From the NCBI RefSeq assembly GCF_014700075.1, contig NZ_JACXBU010000002.1, positions 558,001-622,000 on the forward strand: a DNA stretch of 64,000 nt, written 5' to 3'. The notes below the pieces were generated by a model. The model made no database searches. It was not told where the DNA came from and saw nothing but the letters and a program-made list of their open reading frames with translations. Numbering within the stretch: the stretch's first letter is position 1; every line of letters begins with the position of its first letter. This DNA is from Pseudomonas sp. JM0905a (GTDB lineage Bacteria; Pseudomonadota; Gammaproteobacteria; Pseudomonadales; Pseudomonadaceae). The position numbers were made by a program, and so were the translations under genes. Positions 19,584-31,540 of this stretch are shown here, one piece after another.

Positions 19584-20399
19584 TCAGCGCTTCTGGGTCA
19601 TGTGCTTGCGCTCGAATTCGACGATGCGCTGGCGGTAATGCTCGATGGTCTGGGCAGTCATCACACTGCGCTGATCATCCTTCAGCTCGCCGTTCAGTTC
19701 CTGGGACAGCTTGCGGGCGGCGGCGACCATCACGTCGAAAGCCTGCTTCGGATGACGCGGGCCTGGCAGGCCGAGGAAGAAGCTCACGGCGCGGGTGCTG
19801 AAGTGGTCGATATCGTCCAGGTCGAAGGTGCCGGGCTTGACGCCGTTGGCCATGGAGAACAGCACTTCACCGTTACCGGCCATGCTTTCGTGGCGATGGA
19901 AGATGTCCATGGCGCCGAAGCGCAGGCCACTTTCCAGGATGTTCTGCAGCAGGGCCGGACCTTTGAAGCCGTCTTCATCGCGGGCGACAACGTTGATGAC
20001 CAGGACTTCCTCGACCGGAACTTCCTGGGCCTGCACCTGCGAATGGACCTTGCCGTTCTTCTTCCCTTCATCGACCGGGTTGAGCAGGGTCGGCACCGGC
20101 TCGTCGAGGTTCAGGTCGCCCTGTTGCGGCTCGCCACGGCGTTTGCCGGCGTCGCGGGCGCTGAGCGATGGCAGGTCTTCCTCGTCCAGTGACGGCTCCT
20201 GGTGCGAGCGCTCCTTGACCCGCGACGGGCCAAGCAGGTTCGGATCTTCATCATCATCCGGGACGTTGGAGAAGCTGCGATCCAGCTTGAACTTGAGTTT
20301 CCCCTTGCCGCCACTCATGCGGCGCCAGCCATCGAACAGAATGCCGGCGATTACGATGATGCCAATGACAATCAGCCACTCGCGCAGACCGATATCCAT
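19584..20399 (-). CDS. zipA: Cell division protein ZipA
   Basis: A 271-residue essential divisome protein that anchors FtsZ to the inner membrane. It has an N-terminal membrane helix (about 6-23, [14 protein letters not shown]), a charged Pro/Asp/Glu-rich linker (about 35-130) and a C-terminal FtsZ-binding domain (about 135-265) containing [13 protein letters not shown]. It lies in the smc-zipA-ligA order familiar from other pseudomonads. AGGAC stands close to the ATG. Confidence 0.95.
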   Translation of the reverse strand: MDIGLREWLIVIGIIVIAGILFDGWRRMSGGKGKLKFKLDRSFSNVPDDDEDPNLLGPSRVKERSHQEPSLDEEDLPSLSARDAGKRRGEPQQGDLNLDEPVPTLLNPVDEGKKNGKVHSQVQAQEVPVEEVLVINVVARDEDGFKGPALLQNILESGLRFGAMDIFHRHESMAGNGEVLFSMANGVKPGTFDLDDIDHFSTRAVSFFLGLPGPRHPKQAFDVMVAAARKLSQELNGELKDDQRSVMTAQTIEHYRQRIVEFERKHMTQKR

Positions 20400-20634
20400 G
20401 TAGTCCTGTGTCCCCTAGTGAAAAATGCAAACTGACAATGCTGAAGAAAGGACATCCCGTCCCCTGAAACGTGGCGCCCAACTCCATGTTCTGAATGGCG
20501 TTTTCCACGTGCGACAAAATTGGGCATAAAGCTAGCACGACAAGCCCAGCAGAGAAACCTCTGATAGAGGCTTACTCCAAAGCCAACGCGAATTTGATCC
20601 CCGGAGCTTTCCAGGGTTCACAAGTGGCCGACCA

Positions 20635-23600
20635 CTAGGCCTCGACCATCGACATCGCCTCCTCCACATCCACCGCCACCAGACGCGAGCAACCAGGCTC
20701 GTGCATGGTCACACCCATCAGCTGATCGGCCATTTCCATGGCGATCTTGTTGTGGGTGATATAGATGAACTGCACTTTCTCGGACATTTCCTTCACCAGT
20801 CGCGCATAACGACCGACGTTCGCGTCGTCCAGCGGCGCGTCCACCTCGTCCAGCATGCAGAACGGCGCCGGATTGAGCTGGAAGATGGCGAAAACCAGGG
20901 CCAGCGCGGTAAGCGCCTTTTCGCCACCGGACAGCAGGTGAATGGTGCTGTTCTTCTTGCCCGGCGGCCGCGCCATGATGGCCACGCCGGTGTCCAGCAA
21001 GTCTTCGCCAGTCAGTTCCAGGTAGGCGTGGCCGCCGCCGAAGACCTTCGGGAACAACGCCTGGAGACCGGCGTTGATCTGGTCGAAGGTTTCCTTGAAG
21101 CGGTTGCGGGTTTCCTTGTCGATCTTGCGGATGACGTTTTCCAGCGTCTCCAGGGCCTCCACCAGGTCGTCGTTTTGCGCGTCCAGGTAGCGTTTGCGCT
21201 CGGATTGCTGCTGGTATTCGTCGATGGCCGCAAGGTTGATCGGCCCGAGGCGCTGGATGCGCGCGGCGAGGCGTTCGAGCTCTTCGTCCCAAGCGCTTTC
21301 GCTGGCCTCGGCGGGAAGGGTGGCAAGTACGCCGTGCAGGTCGTAGCCATCCTCGTGGAGCTGGTCCTGCAGGGTCTTGCGGCGGACAGTCAGGGCCTGC
21401 CATTCCAGACGTTGCTGTTCCAACTGGCCACGCAGCAGTTGAGCCTGCTGCTCGGCCTGGGTCCGGCGTTTTTCAGCGTCGCGCAGTTCGCGGTCGGCGT
21501 CTTCCAGGGCCAGCCGCGCCTGTTTGAGTTCTTCTTCCACGCCAAGGCGCTTCTCCAGCAGCTCTTCCAGCTTCAGGCGCAACTCTTCCAGCGGCGCGGC
21601 GCCCTCCTCCAGGTTCAGGCTGAGCTGCTCGCGGCGCTCGTTGAGGCGCTCGAACTGCAGGGTCAGGCGCTCCAGGGCCTGGCGGGTGGAGTCGTGCTGC
21701 GCCGTCAGGGAGCCGACGCGCACCGCCAACTGGTGGGCATGGTCCTTGTGCTGGCGGGCTTCCTGGCGAATCCGGTCGAGGCGTTCGCGCAGGCTGTCGC
21801 GCTCGGCAAGCAGCTTTTCTCGCTGCTCGGTGTCGCTGGCCATGGCGTCCAGGGCGTCCTGCAGGGTCAGACGGGCCTCGCCCAGCTGCTCATGCTCCAG
21901 GGCGCGTTGCTCATCCAGCTCGCGTAGTTCTTCTTCCAGTCGGCGACGGCGCAGGGCCAGCTGTTCCACCTTGGCCTGCTGGGCGGACAGGCGCGCCTTG
22001 AGCTCGCCCAGGGCGCGTGATTCTTCCTGCAGCAGGCGGCGCTGCTGCTCACGGGACTCTTCCTGTTGACGCTGGTCGTCACGCAGCCGTTGCAGGCGTT
22101 CTTCCAGTTGCTCCAGGGCGGCCTCGCGCTCTTCGCGCTCGGCATGCAAGCGTTCCAGTTCCTGGCCACGGGCCAGCAGACCGCTTTCCGCCTCACTGGC
22201 ACGACGCACCCGAAGGAAATTGCGCCCTACCCAGTAGCCATCCCGGCTGATCAGGCTTTCGCCTTCGCCCAGGCTGCCGCGACGGGCCAGGGCCTGGTCC
22301 AGGCTTTCGACCGGCTGGACCTTGGCCAGCCAGGGCGCCAGGTCCACCGGCGCCTCTACCTTGTCCAGCAGGCTGCCCGGCACCCGCGCCCCGCCCTTGC
22401 CGGCACTGGCCAGGCGCAGTTCGCCCTGGCTGAACCCGGACAGGTCGAGGCCGTTGAATTCGTCCAGCAACACGGCCTGCAGATCAGCGCCGAGCACGGT
22501 TTCCACCGCCAACTCCCAGCCCTGCTCCACGCGCAGGCCCTCAGCCAGGCGAGGGCGATCAGCCAGGTTATGCTCCCACAGCCATTCGGCGGCACCCTTG
22601 CCGGGGTCCAGCGCGGCCTGCTGCAGGGCCTCCAGCGATGCGATGCGGCCGTTCAGGCGTTGCAGTTCGCCCTGAGCCTGCTGCTGGGCCTGGTTGGCCT
22701 GCTGCAGCTCTTCACGTAGTTGATCCAGGCGTTCCGCCAGGCGCATTTCGGCGGCCTGGAGCTCTTCCAGACGCAGGTCGCCGACAGCCAGTTCTTCGAG
22801 CATTTCCTGGATTGCGGCATCTTCCGGGTCCGCGGCCAATTGGGCGCGCTCATCATTGAGGCGACGCTGGCGCTCCTGCAGGCGCTCCAGGCTCTGTTCC
22901 AGCTGCTGGATGCGCGCCTGCTGCACTTCGGCCTGGCGGCGCGGCTCGGCGCTGCGCTGGTTGAAGCTGTCCCACTGCTCCTGCCAGGCATGCATTCCGG
23001 TTTCCGCTTCCTCCAACTGGGCGGCGGCCTCTTCGGCGGCGGCGGCACTCATTTCCTGCTCGGGGCCGAGCATCTCCAGCTCCTCGCTCAGGCTGGCGAG
23101 CAGAGTGCGGTCGTGGCCCAGGTGGGATTCGGTCTCCTGGCGGGCGCGTTCGGCCTCGCGCAGGTCGTCCTGCAACTGGCGCAGGCGCTGCTGGCCGTGC
23201 TGGATGCTTTGTTCCACACGGGCGATATCGCCGCCCACGGAGTAAAAGCGGCCCTGCACCTGGTTGAAGCGTTCGGACAGCTCGTGGTGTCCGTCGCGCA
23301 GGCGCTCGATGCTGGCGTCGGCGTTGCGCTGCTCGGCCACCAGGGCCTCGAAGCTGACTTCCTGGTTGCCGATCACCGCCTCACGCTGGCCAACCTGATC
23401 ATTCAGGGCCCGCCACTTCAGGGCGGCGAGCTGGGCCTTGAGCTGACGCTCCTCGGCCTTGTACTCCTGGTACTTCTCGGCGGACTGGGCCTGGCGGTGC
23501 AGGCGTTCCAGCTGGCGCTCCAGTTCTTCGCGCAGATCGGTCAGGCGCGCCAGGTTCTCCTGGGTGCGGCGGATGCGGCTCTCGGTCTCGCGGCGGCGCT

Positions 23601-24123
23601 CCTTGTACTTGGAGATGCCGGCGGCTTCCTCAATGAAGTTGCGCAGGTCCTCGGGCTTGGCCTCGATCAGCTTGGAGATCATCCCCTGCTCGATGATCGA
23701 GTAACTGCGCGGGCCCAGGCCGGTGCCCAGGAAGATGTCGGTGATGTCACGACGCCGGCATTTGGTGCCGTTGAGGAAATAGGTGTTCTGGCCGTCGCGG
23801 CTGACACGGCGGCGAATGGAAATCTCGGCGAAGGCGGCGTACTCGCCCACCAGGGTGTTATCGGAGTTGTCGAAGATCAGCTCGATGCTGGCCTGGGCGA
23901 CCGGCTTACGGGTGTTGGAGCCGTTGAAGATGACATCGGTCATCGACTCGCCACGGAGGTTCTTCGCCGAACTTTCGCCCATTACCCAGCGAACGGCGTC
24001 GATGATGTTCGACTTGCCGCAACCGTTGGGGCCGACCACGGCCGCCATGTTGCTGGGGAAGCTGACGGTCGTCGGGTCCACGAAGGACTTGAAGCCGGCC
24101 AGCTTGATGCACTTCAGCCGCAT
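20635..24123 (-). CDS. smc: Chromosome segregation protein SMC
   Basis: A 1162-residue SMC ATPase that folds and segregates the chromosome with ScpA/ScpB. The Walker A motif GPNGCGKS is at 31-38. Two long coiled coils flank a hinge (about 500-660), and the C-terminal head carries the ABC signature L-S-G-G-E-K-A-L and the Walker B D-E-V-D-A-P-L-D-D. The start at 24123 (M-R-L-K-C-I-K) is where family members begin; upstream in-frame codons read into the GntR gene. This genus using SMC rather than only MukB is normal. Confidence 0.97.
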   Translation of the reverse strand: MRLKCIKLAGFKSFVDPTTVSFPSNMAAVVGPNGCGKSNIIDAVRWVMGESSAKNLRGESMTDVIFNGSNTRKPVAQASIELIFDNSDNTLVGEYAAFAEISIRRRVSRDGQNTYFLNGTKCRRRDITDIFLGTGLGPRSYSIIEQGMISKLIEAKPEDLRNFIEEAAGISKYKERRRETESRIRRTQENLARLTDLREELERQLERLHRQAQSAEKYQEYKAEERQLKAQLAALKWRALNDQVGQREAVIGNQEVSFEALVAEQRNADASIERLRDGHHELSERFNQVQGRFYSVGGDIARVEQSIQHGQQRLRQLQDDLREAERARQETESHLGHDRTLLASLSEELEMLGPEQEMSAAAAEEAAAQLEEAETGMHAWQEQWDSFNQRSAEPRRQAEVQQARIQQLEQSLERLQERQRRLNDERAQLAADPEDAAIQEMLEELAVGDLRLEELQAAEMRLAERLDQLREELQQANQAQQQAQGELQRLNGRIASLEALQQAALDPGKGAAEWLWEHNLADRPRLAEGLRVEQGWELAVETVLGADLQAVLLDEFNGLDLSGFSQGELRLASAGKGGARVPGSLLDKVEAPVDLAPWLAKVQPVESLDQALARRGSLGEGESLISRDGYWVGRNFLRVRRASEAESGLLARGQELERLHAEREEREAALEQLEERLQRLRDDQRQQEESREQQRRLLQEESRALGELKARLSAQQAKVEQLALRRRRLEEELRELDEQRALEHEQLGEARLTLQDALDAMASDTEQREKLLAERDSLRERLDRIRQEARQHKDHAHQLAVRVGSLTAQHDSTRQALERLTLQFERLNERREQLSLNLEEGAAPLEELRLKLEELLEKRLGVEEELKQARLALEDADRELRDAEKRRTQAEQQAQLLRGQLEQQRLEWQALTVRRKTLQDQLHEDGYDLHGVLATLPAEASESAWDEELERLAARIQRLGPINLAAIDEYQQQSERKRYLDAQNDDLVEALETLENVIRKIDKETRNRFKETFDQINAGLQALFPKVFGGGHAYLELTGEDLLDTGVAIMARPPGKKNSTIHLLSGGEKALTALALVFAIFQLNPAPFCMLDEVDAPLDDANVGRYARLVKEMSEKVQFIYITHNKIAMEMADQLMGVTMHEPGCSRLVAVDVEEAMSMVEA

Positions 24124-24136
24124 CGATGCGCTCCGT

Positions 24137-24796
24137 TCAACGCTCGGCCAGTGCTGCAAGCACCAGGTCGCAGTTCTGCTTGCCGTAGCCCAGCAGCACT
24201 TCACGGATCCTCGCCTGGTCGCGAGCGATCACCGCCTGCAGCAGGTCGTCGAACACTGCGCCGAACTGGCCCATCTGGCCCCGGCGGCGTTCCAGGGCGA
24301 TGTAATAGGTGCGGGCGATGGCCGGCTGCAGGTTATCCAGGGTCTGCTGCAGGTAGGGGTTGTCGGCGAAGGGATAGGCCGTCTGCATGATGGCGAAGCT
24401 GGCGTCGACGAACGCCAGGATGTCTTCCCGCTGGCGCGCTTCGGCCAGGCGCTGCTGGATGGTGCGGAAGGGCAGGAGGTCTTCCTCGCTGCGCCAGTGC
24501 TCGGCAACGGCGTAGCCCAGCAGGATGTAAAGCTCCATCACCAGGGTATAGAGGCTGCGCACATGCTGCTGCGTCAGCTCGGATACCTGGGCGCCGCGGC
24601 GCGGCAGGATGGTGATCAGGTGACGTCTTTCCAGGATCAGCAGCGCCTCGCGTACCGAACCCCGGCTGACATTCATGGCCTGGGTGACTTTCTGTTCCTG
24701 GATGCGCTCACGCTCTTTCAACTCACCGCGAATGATGCGCTCGGCAAGGTGCTGGGCAATCTGCTCGGAGAGGCTGTCCGGTGCCTTGAACGTCAT
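24137..24796 (-). CDS. GntR-family regulator (FCD domain) next to xdhA
   Basis: A 219-residue regulator with an N-terminal winged helix (about 8-70, including S-R-G-S-V-R-E-A-L-L-I-L) and an all-helical FCD ligand domain (about 80-210). It is divergent from xdhABC, so control of xanthine oxidation is likely. The ATG at 24796 has AAGGAA 6 bp upstream. The only other palindrome near its target, TTTTGAGTCAAAA at 25123-25135, could be its operator. It starts the smc-direction transcript, ending 13 bp before smc. Confidence 0.88.
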   Translation of the reverse strand: MTFKAPDSLSEQIAQHLAERIIRGELKERERIQEQKVTQAMNVSRGSVREALLILERRHLITILPRRGAQVSELTQQHVRSLYTLVMELYILLGYAVAEHWRSEEDLLPFRTIQQRLAEARQREDILAFVDASFAIMQTAYPFADNPYLQQTLDNLQPAIARTYYIALERRRGQMGQFGAVFDDLLQAVIARDQARIREVLLGYGKQNCDLVLAALAER

Positions 24797-25122
24797 GGTT
24801 TTCCTTCGAACTGGGGAACATTGTGCGCTGCGCCGGAGCTTTCCCACGCCAAAGCTCCGGCGCTGACAGTACTACGGGTACGGGCAGTGGGCGCAAGAGC
24901 AAGTAAGGGGAAATTTCCGACTCTGCCGCAGGACGCGAACAGGGAGCGGATTCTACCACAAGGCAATGGGCACCACGGGCGGCTCCGCGAATGGAAACGG
25001 TCGGGGACAGGCACCCTCCCCTGCCTTTTCTACAATTAGGACAGGAGGCGCAAAACACGCCTGAACCTTGAGACAGAGCGCTTGCAGCGGCTAATAACTG
25101 AAAGATATGAATATTTCCTGAC

Positions 25123-25135
25123 TTTTGAGTCAAAA
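25123..25135. promoter_or_regulatory. Perfect 13-bp palindrome upstream of xdhA
   Basis: TTTTGAGTCAAAA lies just upstream of the xdhA -35 box, between xdhA and the divergent GntR gene. Its symmetry and position suit an operator for that regulator, or an activator site for xdhA. It occurs only once in the control regions I read. Confidence 0.4.
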
Positions 25136-25140
25136 ATTTA

Positions 25141-25169
25141 TTGACCCACAGGTCAGAGCCCACTAAATT
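25141..25169 (+). promoter_or_regulatory. xdhA promoter with overlapping class B (RutR-like) operator
   Basis: The -35 TTGACC (25141-25146) and -10 TAAATT (25164-25169) are 17 bp apart. The palindrome TTGACC-CACA-GGTCAG (25141-25156) covers the -35 and half the spacer, so a bound repressor would block RNA polymerase. It closely matches the E. coli RutR consensus TTGACCA-NN-TGGTCAA. Confidence 0.65.
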
Positions 25170-25219
25170 TGCCGCCATACGAGCCCTCGTAAAAACAATA
25201 AAGTGCCTGGAGGTCGTCC

Positions 25220-26651
<1,432 letters not shown>

Positions 26652-26659
<8 letters not shown>

Positions 26660-29048
26660 TCACTTCCACCATAAGTCCCAGGAAGAGCTGGCGGAACTGT
26701 TCCGTGCCGACATCACCACTGGCGTCGGCAAGAGCGTCAAGCACGAGAGCGCGCCCAAGCACGTGACCGGCGAAGCCGTGTACGTCGACGACCGCCTGGA
26801 GTTCCCCAACCAGCTGCACGTCTATGCCCGCATGAGCGACCGCGCCCATGCGCGCATCACCCGCATCGATACCACGCCCTGCTACCAGTTCCCGGGCGTG
26901 GCCATCGCCATCACCGCCAAGGACGTGCCCGGCCAGCTGGACATCGGTCCGGTGGTCGCCGGTGACCCGCTGCTGGCGGATGGCAAGGTCGAATACGTCG
27001 GCCAGGTGGTCCTGGCCGTGGGCGCCGACAGCCTGGAGACCGCTCGCAAGGCCGCCATGGCCGCCATCGTCGAATACGAGGACCTGGAGCCCGTGCTGGA
27101 CGTAGTGGAAGCGCTGCGCAAGAAGCACTTCGTGCTCGACAGCCACCAGCACAAGCGCGGTGATTCCAGCACCGCGCTGGCCAATTCGAAGAACCGCATC
27201 CAGGGCACCCTGCACATCGGTGGCCAGGAGCACTTCTACCTGGAGACCCAGATCTCCTCCGTCATGCCCACCGAAGACGGCGGCATGATCGTCTACACCT
27301 CCACCCAGAACGCCACCGAAGTGCAGAAGCTGGTGGCCGAAGTGCTGGGCGTGCCGATGAACAAGATCGTCATCGACATGCGTCGCATGGGTGGCGGCTT
27401 CGGCGGCAAGGAAACCCAGGCGGCCGGCCCGGCCTGCCTGTGCGCGGTGATCGCGCACCTGACCCGTCGTCCAACCAAGATGCGCCTGCCGCGCATGGAA
27501 GACATGACTGTCACCGGCAAGCGTCACCCCTTCTATGTCGAGTACGACGTGGGCTTCGACGAGAACGGCCTGCTCACCGGCATCGAACTGGAACTGGCGG
27601 GCAACTGTGGCTACTCGCCCGACCTGTCCGGCTCCATCGTCGACCGCGCGATGTTCCACTCGGACAACGCCTACTTCCTCGAAAACGCCACCATCAATGG
27701 TCACCGTTGCAAGACCAACACTGCTTCGAACACCGCCTACCGTGGTTTCGGCGGCCCGCAGGGGATGGTCGCGATCGAAGAGATCATGGATGCCATCGCC
27801 CGCCACCTGGGCAAAGACCCGCTGGATGTCCGCAAGCTGAACTACTACGGCAAGGACGAGCGCAATGTCACCCACTACTACCAGACCGTCGAGCACAACA
27901 TGCTCGCCGAGATGACCGCGGAACTGGAGGAAAGCGCCGAGTACGCCAAGCGCCGCGAGGAGATCCGCGAATTCAACGCAAAAAGCCCGGTCCTGAAGAA
28001 AGGCCTGTCGATGACGCCGGTGAAATTCGGCATCAGCTTCACCGCCACCTTCCTCAACCAGGCCGGCGCGCTGGTGCACATCTACACCGACGGCAGCATC
28101 CACCTGAACCACGGCGGCACCGAGATGGGCCAGGGCCTGAACACCAAGGTCGCCCAGGTAGTGGCCGAAGTCTTCCAGGTGGACATTTCGCGTATCCAGA
28201 TCACCGCCACCAACACCGACAAGGTGCCCAACACCTCGCCGACCGCCGCCTCCAGCGGCACCGACCTGAACGGCAAGGCCGCGCAGAACGCCGCCGAAAC
28301 CATCAAGGGCCGGCTGGTGGACTTCCTCGCCACTCACTTCAAGGTGACCACCGAGGACGTGCAGTTCAAGAACGACCAGGTGCGCGTGCGCGATCACTTC
28401 CTCTCCTTCGAGGAAATGATCCAGCTCGCCTACTTCAACCAGATCTCGCTCTCCAGCACCGGCTTCTATCGCACGCCGAAGATCTTCTACGACCGCGACA
28501 AGGCCGCCGGCCGCCCCTTCTACTACTTCGCCTACGGCATCGCCTGCTGCGAAGTACTGGTCGACACCCTGACCGGCGAGTACAAGATGCTGCGCACCGA
28601 CATCCTGCATGACGTGGGCGCCTCCCTGAACCCGGCCATCGACATCGGACAGGTCGAGGGTGCCTTCGTCCAGGGCATGGGCTGGCTGACCACCGAGGAA
28701 CTGGTGTGGAACGCCAAGGGCAAGCTGATGACCAACGGTCCGGCCAGCTACAAGATCCCGGCCATCGCCGACATGCCCATCGATCTGCGGGTGAAACTGG
28801 TTGAAAACCGCAAGAACCCCGAGCAGACGGTGTTCCACTCCAAGGCCGTGGGCGAGCCGCCCTTCATGCTTGGCATCGCCGCCTGGTGCGCCATCAAGGA
28901 CGCCGTGGCAAGCCTGGGCGACTACAAGGCGCAGCCGCAGATCGACGCGCCGGCTACCCCGGAGCGCGTGCTCTGGGGCGTCGAGCAGATGAAGAAACTG
29001 CAACAACCGGCCAAGGCCAGCGAAATGACCCAGCCGGAACCGGCATGA
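26652..29048 (+). CDS. xdhB: Xanthine dehydrogenase large (molybdopterin) subunit
   Basis: A 798-residue subunit that hydroxylates hypoxanthine and xanthine to urate at the molybdenum cofactor. It contains the cofactor-binding G-G-G-F-G-G-K-E-T-Q near 250-260, A-Y-R-G-F-G-G-P-Q-G-M near 360 and the active-site glutamate region V-G-E-P-P-F-M-L near 733. Its length is typical of the bacterial two-subunit type. There is no strong ribosome-binding site and it overlaps xdhA, so translation is probably coupled. Confidence 0.96.
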
Positions 29049-29105
29049 CCCGTGGCGGCCGGCTCGCACGAGCCGGTCGCCATTCAAAAACAACGGTGCA
29101 GAACA

Positions 29106-29255
29106 ATGACAACATCCACCGATAGAACGAAGACGACGCAGCCGGACAACGACGCCGTGCTGCTGGAAACACTGCCGGCCCCGGTCCGTCCCAAGGATGA
29201 CTGGCGGCTGTCGCGGACCACCAGGCCACTGCGCAGCTGGAGATTGAGCAAATGA
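29106..29255 (+). CDS. Possible 49-residue leader peptide coupled to xdhC
   Basis: A short frame that begins M-T-T-S-T-D-R and ends L-R-S-W-R-L-S-K. Its stop overlaps the xdhC start as ATGA, the arrangement of translational coupling. There is no good ribosome-binding site before its ATG and no recognisable domain. It fills most of an otherwise empty 203-bp gap between xdhB and xdhC. It may be a real small gene or a chance frame. Confidence 0.3.
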   Translation: MTTSTDRTKTTQPDNDAVLLETLPAPVRPKDDWRLSRTTRPLRSWRLSK

Positions 29256-30085
29256 GCTGGATCAGCGCCCTCGCCGACCTTCAGCACCGTGGTGAACCCT
29301 GCGTGCTGGTGACCATCATCGAAGAGCGCGGCTCCACGCCGCGCAATGCGGGTTCGAAGATGGTCGTCACCGCCGAGCGCATCTTCGAGACCATCGGTGG
29401 CGGTCATCTCGAGTTCAAGGCAATGGAGATCGCCCGCGAGATGCTCGAAAGTCGTAGCCAGGACACCCGTCTAGAGCGCTTCAGTCTGGGCGCCAGCCTC
29501 GGCCAGTGCTGCGGCGGCGCGACCGTGCTGCTGTTCGAACCCATGGGTCAGCCGCAAGCGCATATCGCCGTGTTCGGTGCCGGACACGTCGGCCGCGCAC
29601 TGGTTCCGCTGCTCGCCAGCCTGCCGTGCAAGGTGCGCTGGATCGACTCGCGGGAGAACGAATTCCCCGAACAGATTCCGTCCGGCGTGGACAAGGTGGT
29701 CAACGAGGAAGTGATCGACGAGATCGCCGCTATGCCCAAGGGCAGCTACTTCATCGTCATGACCCACAACCACCAGCTGGACCTGGAGCTCACCGCCGAA
29801 ATCCTCAAGCGCAACGACTTCGCCTACTTCGGCCTGATCGGCTCGAAGACCAAGCGGGTCAAGTTCGAGCACCGCCTGCGCGAACGCGGCTTCGCCAGCG
29901 AAACCGTGCAACGCATGCGCTGCCCGATGGGCATCCAGGAGGTCAAGGGCAAACTGCCGGTGGAGATCGCCATTTCCATCGCCGGTGAAGTGGTCGCCAC
30001 CTACAACGCCAACTTCGGCCAGGAAGTGAAGAAGGGCGAAACCGTCGCCAAGCTGATTCCTTCCTCGCGCCGCGAACAGGCCTGA
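29252..30085 (+). CDS. xdhC: Xanthine dehydrogenase accessory protein XdhC
   Basis: A 277-residue chaperone that binds molybdenum cofactor, promotes its sulfuration and inserts it into XdhB. It carries the XdhC/CoxI N-terminal motif R-G-S-T-P-R-N-A-G-S-K-M (about 28-39), C-G-G-A-T-V-L-L-F near 86-94 and a Rossmann domain with F-G-A-G-H-V-G-R near 109-116. GGAG precedes the ATG. It completes the xdh operon and is followed by guaD. Confidence 0.94.
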   Translation: MSWISALADLQHRGEPCVLVTIIEERGSTPRNAGSKMVVTAERIFETIGGGHLEFKAMEIAREMLESRSQDTRLERFSLGASLGQCCGGATVLLFEPMGQPQAHIAVFGAGHVGRALVPLLASLPCKVRWIDSRENEFPEQIPSGVDKVVNEEVIDEIAAMPKGSYFIVMTHNHQLDLELTAEILKRNDFAYFGLIGSKTKRVKFEHRLRERGFASETVQRMRCPMGIQEVKGKLPVEIAISIAGEVVATYNANFGQEVKKGETVAKLIPSSRREQA

Positions 30086-30164
30086 ATCATTCCTTCCCCC
30101 ACGGGGAAGGCTACGCGTAAGTGCCGGGTGGGGAGAGCCGCGTGACAGGGAGCTCCCCACTCCG

Positions 30165-30184
30165 GCCCCTCCCCTCGCGGGACG
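30165..30184 (+). repeat. GC-rich spacer repeat upstream of guaD
   Basis: The core GCCCCTCCCCTCGCGGGA recurs in spacers before allA (40462-40481) and, in a variant form, before hyi (53721-53753). Each copy sits shortly before a gene start inside a same-strand gene run. The three could be mobile-repeat remnants or transcript-processing signals. Confidence 0.45.
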
Positions 30185-30216
30185 CAAGAATCGCAACGCC
30201 AACGAACGAGACTGAC

Positions 30217-31524
30217 ATGACCAGCCACGTAACCGCCTACCGCTCCGCCATCCTGCACAGCATCGCCGACCCCGCCCTGGTGGGCGTCGAGCAGTCCTAT
30301 CAGTATTTCGAGGACGGCCTGCTGGTGGTGGAAGACGGTCGCATCAAGGCCCTGGGTGAAGCCAAGTCCCTGCTGCCGGGCCTGGATGCCGGCGTCGAGG
30401 TGCATGAATATCGCGATGCCCTGATCACCCCCGGCTTCATCGACACCCATATCCACTTCCCGCAAACCGGCATGATCGCCTCCTACGGCGAGCAACTGCT
30501 GGATTGGCTGAACACCTACACCTTCCCCACCGAGAAGCAGTTCGCCGACAAAGCCCACGCCGCGGACGTCGCGGGCATCTTCATCAAGGAACTGCTGCGC
30601 AACGGCACCACCACCGCCCTGGTGTTCGGCACCGTGCACAAGGAGTCGGTGGACGCCTTCTTCGAAGCCGCCCAGGCACTCGACCTGCGGATGATCGCCG
30701 GCAAGGTGCTGATGGACCGCAATGCCCCCGATTACCTGACCGACACTGCCGAGTCCGGCTACGCGGACAGCAAGGAGCTGATCGAGCGCTGGCACGGCAA
30801 GGGCCGCCTGCACTACGCGGTGACCCCGCGCTTCGCCCCCACCAGCACCCCGGAGCAACTGGAGCTGGCAGGCAAGCTGTATGCCGAGTACCCGGGCCTG
30901 TACATGCACACCCACCTGTCCGAGAACCGCAAGGAAATCGAGTGGGTGAAAGAGCTGTTCCCGGAGCGCAAGGGCTACCTGGACGTCTATGACCACTACA
31001 AGCTGATCGGCGAGCGCTCGGTATTCGCCCACGGCGTGCACCTGTGTGACGACGAGTGCAAGCGCCTGGCGGAAACCGGTTCGGCCGTAGCCTTCTGCCC
31101 CACCTCCAACCTGTTCCTGGGCAGCGGCCTGTTCGACCTGCAGAAGCTGGAAGAGCACGGTGTGCGCGTGGGCCTGGGCACCGACGTGGGCGCCGGCACC
31201 AGCTTCTCGCAACTGCAGTCGCTGAACGAGGCGTACAAGGTGATGCAGCTGCAGGGCAAGAAGCTCGACCCCTTCAAGTCGCTGTACCTGGCAACCCTGG
31301 GTGGCGCCCGCTCGCTCTACCTGGACGACAAGATCGGCAACTTCCAGGCCGGCAAGGACGCGGACTTCGTGGTCCTGGACTACAAGGCCACCCCGCTGCT
31401 GGACTACCGCATGCAGCAGGCCAAGAGCCTTCCGGAACGCCTGTTCGCCCTGACCATCCTCGGCGACGACCGCACCGTGAAAGAGACCTTTGCCGCCGGC
31501 CGCAGCGTGCACAAGCGCGGCTGA
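30217..31524 (+). CDS. guaD: Guanine deaminase
   Basis: A 435-residue amidohydrolase converting guanine to xanthine, the substrate of XdhAB. Metal-site motifs are present: P-G-F-I-D-T-H-I-H-F-P near 70-80, H-T-H-L-S-E-N near 232-238, F-A-H-G-V-H near 270 and G-L-G-T-D-V-G-A-G-T near 322. The start at 30217 (M-T-S-H-V-T-A-Y) agrees with the family N-terminus; the ribosome-binding site is weak. A strong terminator follows. Confidence 0.95.
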   Translation: MTSHVTAYRSAILHSIADPALVGVEQSYQYFEDGLLVVEDGRIKALGEAKSLLPGLDAGVEVHEYRDALITPGFIDTHIHFPQTGMIASYGEQLLDWLNTYTFPTEKQFADKAHAADVAGIFIKELLRNGTTTALVFGTVHKESVDAFFEAAQALDLRMIAGKVLMDRNAPDYLTDTAESGYADSKELIERWHGKGRLHYAVTPRFAPTSTPEQLELAGKLYAEYPGLYMHTHLSENRKEIEWVKELFPERKGYLDVYDHYKLIGERSVFAHGVHLCDDECKRLAETGSAVAFCPTSNLFLGSGLFDLQKLEEHGVRVGLGTDVGAGTSFSQLQSLNEAYKVMQLQGKKLDPFKSLYLATLGGARSLYLDDKIGNFQAGKDADFVVLDYKATPLLDYRMQQAKSLPERLFALTILGDDRTVKETFAAGRSVHKRG

Positions 31525-31540
31525 TCGAACGCGCAAACAG

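Noticed and set aside
24797-25219. Purine or molybdenum-cofactor riboswitch upstream of xdhA or moaA
   Set aside because: No conserved aptamer core was seen; the regions contain ordinary promoter and operator motifs.
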